Source: Nitrospirae bacterium JdFR-81 (lineage in GTDB: Bacteria; Nitrospirota; Thermodesulfovibrionia; UBA6902). From it: a stretch of DNA of 50,661 bases. This document shows, piece by piece, positions 17,841 to 25,280 of this stretch (position 1 is the stretch's first letter; each line of letters starts with the position of its first letter). The position numbers and the translations under genes were made by a program. The notes under the pieces were generated by a model. It searched no databases and was not told where the DNA came from. It saw nothing but the letters and a program-made list of their open reading frames with translations. The stretch lies in NCBI GenBank assembly GCA_002011735.1, contig MTOQ01000069.1:1-50661 (forward strand), in the 5' to 3' direction.

Positions 17841-17869
17841 AGGATATAATAGTTTACTATTTTTGTCAA
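17841..17869 (-). promoter_or_regulatory. Promoter and operator of the rrf2-iscS-iscU operon
   Basis: On the minus strand TTGACA (17869-17864), a 17-nt spacer and TATCCT (17846-17841) form a promoter whose start would fall on or next to the ATG at 17834. The spacer contains the perfect interrupted palindrome AATAGT-TT-ACTATT (17848-17861), well placed for repression by the Rrf2 protein itself. Confidence 0.65.
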
Positions 17870-17955
17870 GTATTTTTCTTGCAATTTTATAGCACCATTG
17901 CGTTAATTGACTAATTAGGATTGTTTATAGAATCTATAAAAAATCCTTTAAAAAC

Positions 17956-17984
17956 TTGACAAAAACGGGCATGGTCGATAACAT
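17956..17984 (+). promoter_or_regulatory. Promoter of the radical SAM gene at 18019
   Basis: TTGACA (17956-17961), 17 nt, then TAACAT (17979-17984). It is preceded by an A/T-rich stretch that could act as an UP element, and followed by a palindrome and a GGGAGGG ribosome site. It is divergent from the rrf2 promoter, 87 nt away from -35 to -35. Confidence 0.6.
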
Positions 17985-17988
17985 TAAT

Positions 17989-18002
17989 TAATAATATTAT
18001 TA
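17989..18002 (+). promoter_or_regulatory. Perfect 14-bp palindrome TAATAATATTATTA
   Basis: This AT-only perfect palindrome lies just downstream of the -10 box of the 18019 promoter, around the predicted transcription start. The position suits a repressor operator. Being AT-only it could also arise by chance in an AT-rich spacer. Confidence 0.35.
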
Positions 18003-18018
18003 GACTGGGAGGGCAGGC

Positions 18019-19461
18019 ATGAGTCGTGTAATGTTTGTGGCACATGTTGATAGAACCATGCTATTGAGCGGGGGGTTTGTCACATTCGGTCCCATGTGGC
18101 TCTCCGCGGTTCTCAAGCAACAGGGCCATGAATGCACCATAGCAGGGGTCAATTACAGGGAGGTCGAGAAGACCTTCAGGGAGTTCAAGCCTGACATCGT
18201 CGCCTATACAGCCTTCAGTGGTGGACATATCACCATGCTTGAGTGGAACAGGAAGCTCAAGCAGAAGTACAGGTTTTTCTCTGCATTTGGAGGCCCCCAT
18301 CCAACCTTCTCGCCTGAGATGATAGAGGAGGACGGTGTGGATGGTGTATGCAGGGGGGAGGGCTTTGAGGCACTGCCCGAGTTTGTCAATAAGTACGAAA
18401 AAGGAGAGGATATAACCAATATAAAGAACTGGTGGGTCAAGGTAGACGGGAAGATATATAAGAACCCCCAGCGCCCCCTGATCAAGAATCTTGATGTCCT
18501 CCCCTATCCTGACAGGAGTCTCTACGACAAATACAAGGATTACAGGCTCGCAAGGACCGCCACCGTGATGACCAGCCAGGGATGCCCGTTTAACTGTTCT
18601 TACTGCTTTAACCACCAGTTACACAAGATGAGGGTAAAGGGTGACCCGATCTTCAGGCAGAGGAGCGTTGATCACGTCATAGGGGAGCTGAAACAGCTGA
18701 AGAGAGACTACCCAAGGGTTGAGTACATAGTATTCAGGGACGAGATTATAGATATCAACAAAGAGTGGGTGAGGGAGTTCTCTGAAAAATACCCGAAGGA
18801 GATCGGTCTTCCCTTCTATTGCCTTATGAGGCCTGAGCTTATAAGGGAGGATGTGGTTGACCTCCTCAAGAAGGCAGGTATGTACTATGTGGGGATCGGG
18901 ATTGAATCAGGTAATGACTTCATAAGAAACAAGATACTGAGAAGGAACATGACCAAGGAACAGATCATAAACGGACTGAAGATCCTGAGGGACAGGAATG
19001 TGAAGTTCTCCATGTATAATATAATCGGAGCACCTGGCGAGACCCTCGAGACAGCAATGGAGACATGGGAACTGACGGTGAAGTGCAAACCCACATTCTG
19101 CGATGCCTTCCTCCTCACACCCTATCCCAAGACAGACATCTACAATTATTCTGTCGCAAATGGCTTCTTCAATCCGGATATAAAATATCCCGAGACATAT
19201 CACGACAGGCTGGTCATGAACCTGAAGAACAAGAGAGAACTCGAAAACTTCATGCACCTGCTTGGTGTTGCAGTGGAGTTTCCATTCATAATGCCCCTTG
19301 TAAAGAATGTATTGATAAAGCTACCCCTCAGACCGCTTTATAACAGGATAAGAAAATTCTGGAAGGGTTATGTCTACAGATACAGGATATACCCCTACAA
19401 GGTGAATGCAAGGGAGAGCATAAGGATAATCTATAACGAGATCTTCGTCTCAAAGGCATAA
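18019..19461 (+). CDS. B12-binding-domain radical SAM protein
   Basis: The 480-residue protein has an N-terminal cobalamin-type domain (about residues 1-130, with AFGGPHPTFSPEMIEEDGVDGVCRGEG). A linker with LDVLPYPDRSLYD follows, then a radical SAM domain with QGCPFNCSYC (CxxxCxxC near residues 189-196) and GIESGNDFIRNKILRRNMT. Unlike the 12311 protein it has its own promoter. The substrate is unknown. The C-terminal 100 residues are basic and aromatic-rich (FWKGYVYRYRIYPYK), a trait seen in members acting on lipids or membrane-bound substrates; that role is inference. Confidence 0.85.
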   Translation: MSRVMFVAHVDRTMLLSGGFVTFGPMWLSAVLKQQGHECTIAGVNYREVEKTFREFKPDIVAYTAFSGGHITMLEWNRKLKQKYRFFSAFGGPHPTFSPEMIEEDGVDGVCRGEGFEALPEFVNKYEKGEDITNIKNWWVKVDGKIYKNPQRPLIKNLDVLPYPDRSLYDKYKDYRLARTATVMTSQGCPFNCSYCFNHQLHKMRVKGDPIFRQRSVDHVIGELKQLKRDYPRVEYIVFRDEIIDINKEWVREFSEKYPKEIGLPFYCLMRPELIREDVVDLLKKAGMYYVGIGIESGNDFIRNKILRRNMTKEQIINGLKILRDRNVKFSMYNIIGAPGETLETAMETWELTVKCKPTFCDAFLLTPYPKTDIYNYSVANGFFNPDIKYPETYHDRLVMNLKNKRELENFMHLLGVAVEFPFIMPLVKNVLIKLPLRPLYNRIRKFWKGYVYRYRIYPYKVNARESIRIIYNEIFVSKA

Positions 19462-19530
19462 CACCATCCTTACAATCAAGCCTGACACCACACCTTCCCT
19501 CCTTCCAGATGGGAGGAGGCGTGCCGTTTA

Positions 19531-19559
19531 TTGACTGTTAGGCCACGAGTAATTATTAT
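19531..19559 (+). promoter_or_regulatory. Promoter of the radical SAM gene at 19578
   Basis: TTGACT (19531-19536), 17 nt, TATTAT (19554-19559): ten of twelve consensus positions at ideal spacing. The predicted start near 19566 leaves a leader of only about 12 nt with a weak GAG ribosome site. Upstream, an imperfect CCTCC/GGAGG stem around 19498-19519 may weakly end the preceding gene. Confidence 0.6.
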
Positions 19560-19577
19560 AAAAGTGTAGAGTCCCTT

Positions 19578-21161
19578 ATGAGGTGTTTGCTTATATCACT
19601 CCAGAGTAACGCCTATGTCACAGGCCTCAAGTATCTTGCGGCGAGCATCCTTGCCAATGGACACGATGCAAGGATCCTCCTCTTACCAGGCTATCTGGAG
19701 CCTGAGCTGAATCCTGAGATAGAGGGTTTTATCAGGGACTACGCCCCTGACCTGATCGGGATAAGCCTCATGTCCATTGAATTCTATCCTGCCAAGAATC
19801 TCACCATGCTCCTCCGCAGGAGGTTCTCCATTCCGATAATCTGGGGTGGTGTACATGTGGTAATAAGCCCTGATGAATGCCTCAAATACGCAGATTATAT
19901 CTGTTGTGGTGAGGGTGAAAGGCCGATCGTCTCCCTGCTTGATCATATAAATGAACACGGAAGGGACTCCATACCCCAGATCCCAGGAATATGGGTGAAT
20001 AGGGATGGGAGGTTGATAAAGAATTCATATGCACCACCGGTCATGGATCTGGACAGCCTTCCATTCCAAGAGTATCTGCCCGATTATTTTTATGGCCTCC
20101 ACAAGGGCAGGATTTATAACTTTGCAAAGAACCCCCGTCTGTTCCGCAGATACGCCCTTTATGGCGGCACATGCCACATGATGATAACCACAAGGGGCTG
20201 CCCTTTTAAGTGTGGTTACTGTGCCAACTCATATCTCATAAATGTGTATGGAAGAAAGGTGAGGGAGCGATCTGTTGATAACTGTATGAAAGAGCTCCTC
20301 CATGTCAGGAAAGACCCATATCTGCTTTATATCAATTTCGAAGATGACTGCTTTTTTGCCCACAGCAGGGAGTGGATAAGGGAGTTCTCCAGGGAATACA
20401 GGAGGCATATAAGACTCCCTTTTATAGTGAGGGCCATACCAACCATGCTTGATGAGGAGAAGCTATTCATGCTGAAGGAGGCAGGCCTCAGCATGGTGGT
20501 GATGGGTATCCAGAGTGGTAGCGACCGTGTCAACTTTGAGGTGTTTGACAGGAGGATCAGGTTCAACTCCGTCATGAGGGCGGCTGAACTCATATCGGAT
20601 GCAAAGGTGGCCGGTTTTTATGAGATGATAGTCGACAATCCCTATGAGTCAGAAGAAGACGAGATGCAGACCATAGAGTCAATGGCCAGGCTCAAGAGGC
20701 CCTATATAATCTCCCTGGCCCATCTAACATTCTTTCCAGGGACACCGCTTACAGAGAGGGCGATAAGGGACAATATAGCTGACCCAGAGGCCTACCTATA
20801 CAGATACATGGTCAAGATCGATATGACCTATAATAATAAGCTCCTCGGTATAGCCCCGTATATACCGAGGAGCCTTGTGAGGTATCTCAATAGGCCCGAA
20901 AGGCAAAGGCATGGCCTTCATAACACTCTTGTCAATATCCTCCATTTTGTCGTTAAGAGGAGCATCGAGCCTGCGGTCTTCTTGTTCATCATGAGCAGGT
21001 CACTCAATTACAACATCAGACTGACCATCAGGACGGTGCTGGGTAACTGGCGCTCTGCGCTCACCAAACTGATATCCAATTATCTTGGCAGGGGCGATAT
21101 GGAGTATGACCAGAAACTGGCCATGGCAAGGGAGAGGATGCCCGAGCTATTCAATAGATAG
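19578..21161 (+). CDS. B12-binding-domain radical SAM protein
   Basis: The 527-residue protein has the same design as the genes at 12311 and 18019. It has an N-terminal cobalamin-type domain (WGGVHVVISPDECLKYADYICCGEGERPIV), a linker with LDSLPFQEYLPDYFYG, and a radical SAM domain with RGCPFKCGYC (CxxxCxxC near residues 208-215) and GIQSGSDRVNFEVFDRRI. A longer C-terminal region (about residues 430-527) is basic and partly hydrophobic. It has its own promoter and converges on the next gene with 2 nt between stop codons. The substrate is unknown; sequence divergence from its neighbour suggests a different reaction. Confidence 0.85.
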   Translation: MRCLLISLQSNAYVTGLKYLAASILANGHDARILLLPGYLEPELNPEIEGFIRDYAPDLIGISLMSIEFYPAKNLTMLLRRRFSIPIIWGGVHVVISPDECLKYADYICCGEGERPIVSLLDHINEHGRDSIPQIPGIWVNRDGRLIKNSYAPPVMDLDSLPFQEYLPDYFYGLHKGRIYNFAKNPRLFRRYALYGGTCHMMITTRGCPFKCGYCANSYLINVYGRKVRERSVDNCMKELLHVRKDPYLLYINFEDDCFFAHSREWIREFSREYRRHIRLPFIVRAIPTMLDEEKLFMLKEAGLSMVVMGIQSGSDRVNFEVFDRRIRFNSVMRAAELISDAKVAGFYEMIVDNPYESEEDEMQTIESMARLKRPYIISLAHLTFFPGTPLTERAIRDNIADPEAYLYRYMVKIDMTYNNKLLGIAPYIPRSLVRYLNRPERQRHGLHNTLVNILHFVVKRSIEPAVFLFIMSRSLNYNIRLTIRTVLGNWRSALTKLISNYLGRGDMEYDQKLAMARERMPELFNR

Positions 21162-21163
21162 TC

Positions 21164-22201
21164 TCATCTGCCCTCGTAAATCCCTTTGATCTTTTGATAA
21201 AAGTCCTCTGGCTCTGATCGTGGCATATACTCCTTCTTCTCCATGAGGAGCTGGTGGATGATATGGGCACACAGACCGGCGGTCTCACCCTCTTTCACAA
21301 ACAACAGGCTGTTCGGATAATATACGTATTCACCGGTGTATACAGGCCTCTTGACCGAGACCGTGAAGTCAGAAAAGAATGTCCTCCCTTCACAGCTCAG
21401 GGGTCTGAGGATGATGTCTGCCCTGCTGTGGGCCTCCATGGAGGAGAGTATATCATCACTCTCTATGAAGATGAGATCCTTGGAGACCTTCCTCGCCTTC
21501 TCCTCAAGGACATGCTGTAATTTAATAGAGGGCCTTTCTGATATGGATATGATTACACCTGTGCCGGTGTCAAGGGGGAGGCCAAGGAGGTTGTCGAGTA
21601 TATCAAAGATAAAGGATGGGTACTGGATATTCGAGAATGCGATAACCCGCTTCTTGTCCTGGAGCTTTGCCATGAGCTTTGATTTATGGCCCTTCATCTC
21701 CTCAGGTATACAGATGAAGGAGGGGATCATCACAAGATTGTGCCGGCGTTTGAATATGTCTGCAACCTCATAGGTGTCCCTGTCCTCACAGATTATCTTG
21801 TGTGCAAGGGCAAAGGATGTGAATAGTGTCTGTCTGCCACCAACAGGGCTGCGCATCTGGCCCATTATGGAGAACAGCTCTGAATGGATGGTTATTACGG
21901 TCCGTGCATTGAAGAGCCTCCCTATGAGTATAGAGGTCATGAGCTTCAATAATCCGAGACGGAGATAACCCTTTGTGGAGAAGTGTATGACATCCTTCCC
22001 CCATGCATGTCTCATGAGCTTCAGGACAAAGTCAATATACCCTCTTGAATGGATAAACTCCTTCTCAGCAGGAGGGGACTCAGAGATATTAATGGCCATG
22101 CACTCATTGCCGTCTGACTGGAGTCTCTTAAGAAGGGAGATATTGCAGACGCTCTCCTCCTCATAGGGTGGTGCAAAATTTCCTATCAGCAGTATCCTCA
22201 T
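21164..22201 (-). CDS. Glycosyltransferase-like protein (GT-B type)
   Basis: The 345-residue protein starts MRILLIGNFAPPYEEESVCNISLLKRL, a strand and glycine loop like that opening the N-terminal Rossmann domain of GT-B glycosyltransferases. It contains VITIHSELF (about residue 122) and a C-terminal half with SDDILSSMEAHSRADIILRPLSCEG, similar to the nucleotide-sugar-binding side of family 4 enzymes. The usual E-x7-E motif is not clear, so activity is uncertain. It is the last gene of the greA-pyrK-pyrD-DUF62 minus-strand run, starting 1 nt after the DUF62 stop. Confidence 0.6.
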   Translation of the reverse strand: MRILLIGNFAPPYEEESVCNISLLKRLQSDGNECMAINISESPPAEKEFIHSRGYIDFVLKLMRHAWGKDVIHFSTKGYLRLGLLKLMTSILIGRLFNARTVITIHSELFSIMGQMRSPVGGRQTLFTSFALAHKIICEDRDTYEVADIFKRRHNLVMIPSFICIPEEMKGHKSKLMAKLQDKKRVIAFSNIQYPSFIFDILDNLLGLPLDTGTGVIISISERPSIKLQHVLEEKARKVSKDLIFIESDDILSSMEAHSRADIILRPLSCEGRTFFSDFTVSVKRPVYTGEYVYYPNSLLFVKEGETAGLCAHIIHQLLMEKKEYMPRSEPEDFYQKIKGIYEGR

Positions 22202-22202
22202 A

Positions 22203-23009
22203 TCAATCCACGGTTACACTCACACTGTCACCAATCTTTATATTGTATCTATCAGAGGCCCTGCCTTTATATGTGAAGAGCTCAAGATTACCAAAGCTAT
22301 TTATAAGGCACGATAGCCCCGCATCCCCTGCCTCCTCGTAATAACCAACAAACCTGACGGTCTGTCCTGTGTACCGGACCCTTAGCCTCTCTATCGAGAA
22401 CGGAGAGGACAGCCGCTCTATGTCATCCCTGGTGATATTCGTTATGGCATTACCGAATGTATCGATCAATATCACGTAACCCTTTATTGTCCTGTCGTCT
22501 TCAACCGCTGGCCTTATCGTCGGGATCTTAACATAGTCATTTACCTCTTCGCCAAACCTGGATACATCGATCCCCTTTGAGAGCCATGCCGCCACGGGTG
22601 AAAAGATATCCCTTCCATGGAATGTCGAGCCCTTTGAAGGTAAAAAGTGGTGTGTTGATGTAAGATGGATGACCTTCAGAAACTCTCTGGATGTCCCTTC
22701 AAAGATCGGTGTGAATATACCATTGTCAGGGCCTATGAAGTAATGATCCTCTGTCACCACCAGTATCGGCCTCCTGCCACTACCAACCCCTGGATCCACA
22801 ACCACCACATGGATCGTCTCCTTTGGAAAGTAACTATAACTCATGGATATCACGAGCGATGCCTCAAGGATGTTATGAGGGGTGATGTTATGAGAGATAT
22901 CAACTATATGGACATCCGGGTTTATATTCAGTATCACCCCCTTCATGATCCCCACAAATGGATCCTTCAGCCCAAAGTCTGTTGTCAGTGTTATCACCCG
23001 CCTTTGCAC
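22203..23009 (-). CDS. SAM hydroxide adenosyltransferase family protein (DUF62)
   Basis: The 268-residue protein matches the DUF62/SAM hydrolase family, which splits S-adenosylmethionine into adenosine and methionine using hydroxide. Visible signatures are ITLTTDFGLKDPFVGIMKG at the N-terminus, HNITPHNILEA, VVDPGVGSGRRPI, FIGPDNGIFTPI and GRDIFSPVAAWL. The GTG start (23009) gives a 16-nt overlap with pyrD; GTG 22997 is an alternative. Its physiological role, perhaps SAM or adenosine control, is not established, and the coupling with pyrD may be incidental. Confidence 0.88.
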   Translation of the reverse strand: MQRRVITLTTDFGLKDPFVGIMKGVILNINPDVHIVDISHNITPHNILEASLVISMSYSYFPKETIHVVVVDPGVGSGRRPILVVTEDHYFIGPDNGIFTPIFEGTSREFLKVIHLTSTHHFLPSKGSTFHGRDIFSPVAAWLSKGIDVSRFGEEVNDYVKIPTIRPAVEDDRTIKGYVILIDTFGNAITNITRDDIERLSSPFSIERLRVRYTGQTVRFVGYYEEAGDAGLSCLINSFGNLELFTYKGRASDRYNIKIGDSVSVTVD

Positions 23010-23908
23010 CTCAGACCCCCTATGAGCTGGTTTATGTCCCTTATCCCCTCATCCTCCATAAACGACCTTATCCCCTCAAGGACATCCATTGTAGCCCGTG
23101 GATTAATAAAATTTCCAGTCCCCACAGCCACTGCACTTGCACCTGCCAAGATGAACTCAATGGCATCCTCGGCGCTCACTATGCCACCCATGCCTATTAT
23201 CGGTATATCGACGGTATTATAGCACTCCCACACCATCCGTAAGGCTATAGGCTTGATGGCAGGGCCTGACAGACCACCCGTGATGTTTGCAAGGCGGGGC
23301 CTCCTCTGCCTTATATCAACACTCATACCAGGGATTGTATTGATCAAGGATATTATATCAGTGCCTGAATCCTCTGCAACCTTCGCAAATCTGCCTATAT
23401 CACCCACATCAGGAGAGAGCTTTGTTATCAGGGGCAGGGGAACCCGTCTCTTGACTCTCTTTATCAGATCTGAAAGGAGCCTTGTGCTCTTTCCAAAGAC
23501 CATTCCACCCTTCTTCACATTCGGGCATGAGACATTCAGCTCTATCGCATCAACACCTGCTGAGGCCAGCCTCTCGGCAAGCTCTACATACTCATCGATC
23601 GATCGGCCAAGGATATTCACGATCACCTTTGTATCAAGGCCCTTCAGGAATGGTAATTCATCCCTGAGAAATGCGTCCAACCCTGCATTCTGCAGGCCAA
23701 TGGCATTGAGCATCCCGCAGGGGGTCTCACATATCCTTGGCGGAGGATTACCCTCCATCGGCCTTAGGGATATGCCCTTTGTTACTATTGCACCAAGGCT
23801 GTTCAGGTCGATATACTCTGAATATTCCCTCCCGCAGCCAAATGTCCCTGATGCGGTTATGACAGGGTTTTTCAAACTCAGTCCCCCAAGCCTGACTGAT
23901 AGATTCAT
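22994..23908 (-). CDS. pyrD: Dihydroorotate dehydrogenase B (NAD+), catalytic subunit
   Basis: PyrD type 1B oxidises dihydroorotate to orotate with FMN and passes electrons to PyrK and NAD+. Starting at ATG 23908 the protein has 304 residues, the family length. It shows NPVITASGTFGCGREY, the catalytic cysteine loop NVSCPNVKKGG, and the C-terminal FMN phosphate site GMGGIVSAEDAIEFILAGASAVAVGT. The ORF-track start at 24019 would overlap pyrK by over 100 nt and is rejected. The start lies 5 nt after the pyrK stop with AAGGGG just before it. Type 1B fits an anaerobic lifestyle. Confidence 0.95.
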   Translation of the reverse strand: MNLSVRLGGLSLKNPVITASGTFGCGREYSEYIDLNSLGAIVTKGISLRPMEGNPPPRICETPCGMLNAIGLQNAGLDAFLRDELPFLKGLDTKVIVNILGRSIDEYVELAERLASAGVDAIELNVSCPNVKKGGMVFGKSTRLLSDLIKRVKRRVPLPLITKLSPDVGDIGRFAKVAEDSGTDIISLINTIPGMSVDIRQRRPRLANITGGLSGPAIKPIALRMVWECYNTVDIPIIGMGGIVSAEDAIEFILAGASAVAVGTGNFINPRATMDVLEGIRSFMEDEGIRDINQLIGGLRCKGG

Positions 23909-23913
23909 CCCCT

Positions 23914-24690
23914 TCACCACACTATATCCTCCATTGAGAACACAGGCCCCTCCCTGCACACACGCCTGTAGCCATGCCTCGTCCTGACAGCACAACCAAG
24001 GCATGTGCCCACACCACATGCCATATTCTCCTCGAGCGATACATATCCTTTAAGCCCGAATTCTTCGGCAATAACCGATACCTCCCTCAACATTGGCCTT
24101 GGCCCACATGCATAGAGACGGTAATGCATCGGTTCTGATGAGCGATAAGACAGGAACTCCCTGAGGTGTCCTGTGACCATGCCCTTATAACCATGGCTTC
24201 CATCCTCTGTTGATATCATAACCCTGATACCCATGCGCTTCAACTCCCTTAAGTTCAACAGCTCCTTCTTGGTCCTTGCACCATAAAACAGGATGACCCT
24301 CCCTCCCCTGTTCGCCTCTGCAAATGAAAAGATGGAGGCAATCCCAAGGCCTCCAGCAACCAGGATCATCCCCCTGTCATCCCCCTCTGCCTGTGGGAAG
24401 CCATTGCCCAGTGGACCAAGGACATTGATCCTTTCCCCAGCACCCTTATCCCTTAACAGTGCCGTCCCCCTTCCAACAACCCTGTAAAGTATCTGGAGGT
24501 CTCCATCAAGCCATCGATAGACACTGAACGGCCTCTTCAGGAGTGGATCAAGGCCATCACCAACAGAGACCATAAGAAACTGGCCAGGCACTGGCCTCTT
24601 TATCCTTCTCAATGGATGGAGTGTGAGGAGATAGAGGCTGGATGCAATCCTTCTGTTGTCTTTTACGGTAGCCTGGAATATCCTACTCAA
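23914..24690 (-). CDS. pyrK: Dihydroorotate dehydrogenase B, electron-transfer subunit
   Basis: PyrK carries FAD and a [2Fe-2S] cluster and passes electrons from PyrD to NAD+. The 258-residue protein has a ferredoxin-reductase-type FAD domain (LKRPFSVYRW, GRGTALL) and an NAD domain (LVAGGLGIASIFSFAE). The C-terminal four-cysteine cluster motif is MACGVGTCLGCAVRT followed by RRVCREGPVF. It overlaps the 3' end of greA by 8 nt and is followed by pyrD after 5 nt, so greA-pyrK-pyrD form one transcription unit. No PyrR element is seen upstream. Confidence 0.94.
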   Translation of the reverse strand: MSRIFQATVKDNRRIASSLYLLTLHPLRRIKRPVPGQFLMVSVGDGLDPLLKRPFSVYRWLDGDLQILYRVVGRGTALLRDKGAGERINVLGPLGNGFPQAEGDDRGMILVAGGLGIASIFSFAEANRGGRVILFYGARTKKELLNLRELKRMGIRVMISTEDGSHGYKGMVTGHLREFLSYRSSEPMHYRLYACGPRPMLREVSVIAEEFGLKGYVSLEENMACGVGTCLGCAVRTRHGYRRVCREGPVFSMEDIVW

Positions 24691-25156
24691 AGTTTATCTC
24701 TAATATCTCATACTCGATCGTCCCTGATGGTGCCTTAACGGTCACAATGTCACCAACGGACTTACCGATGAGTGACCTCGCAACAGGAGAATTTATGGAT
24801 ATCCTGCCTGCCTTTACATCTATCTCATCAGGCCCAACGATATGGAACACCTTCTCCTCAGAGGTCTCGGTATCCGAGACCTTCACCCTCGCACCAAAGG
24901 CAACGCTATCAAGCGAGAGCCTTGAAGGGTCTATGACCTGTGCCCTCGCTATCCTGTCCTGGATTTCCCGTATACGGGCCTCTATAAAGGCCTGTCTCTC
25001 CTTTGCCGCATGGTATTCCGCATTCTCGGAGAGGTCACCATGGGCCCTTGCCTCGGCAATGGCCTGCATCACCCGTGGCCTCTCCACCTTCAACAGTCTC
25101 TCAAGCTCCTCCTTAAGCCTTTTATACCCCTCGGGCGTGATCGGTATCCTTTGCAT
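24683..25156 (-). CDS. greA: Transcription elongation factor GreA
   Basis: GreA rescues backtracked RNA polymerase by stimulating transcript cleavage. The 157-residue protein has the N-terminal coiled coil (about residues 8-75, RLKEELERLLKVERP ... ARAHGDLSENAEYHAAKE) with the acidic tip residues D and E. The C-terminal FKBP-like domain ends INSPVARSLIGKSVGDIVTVKAPSG. It is the first gene of the greA-pyrK-pyrD unit. The promoter places the -10 box 6 nt before the ATG and there is no Shine-Dalgarno sequence, so the message is probably leaderless. Confidence 0.96.
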   Translation of the reverse strand: MQRIPITPEGYKRLKEELERLLKVERPRVMQAIAEARAHGDLSENAEYHAAKERQAFIEARIREIQDRIARAQVIDPSRLSLDSVAFGARVKVSDTETSEEKVFHIVGPDEIDVKAGRISINSPVARSLIGKSVGDIVTVKAPSGTIEYEILEINFE

Positions 25157-25162
25157 GAGGAA

Positions 25163-25191
25163 ATTTTAACAATACACAGAGTTAATGTAAA
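25163..25191 (-). promoter_or_regulatory. Promoter of greA, predicted leaderless
   Basis: Minus strand: TTTACA (25191-25186), exactly 17 nt, TAAAAT (25168-25163); each box matches five of six consensus bases. Only TTCCTC separates the -10 box from the ATG at 25156, so the predicted start coincides with the start codon. Confidence 0.7.
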
Positions 25192-25280
25192 TACCCTGGG
25201 GCACCTTTTGTTATCGTGGGCATATAGGGAATCTTTGGAGCCTCTATAGTCCCTCTTTCTACCTATGAACAGGCTCCTCT

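Noticed and set aside
23909-24019. Longer pyrD ORF from 24019
   Set aside because: The extension lies inside pyrK in another frame. ATG 23908, right after the pyrK stop, fits the family.
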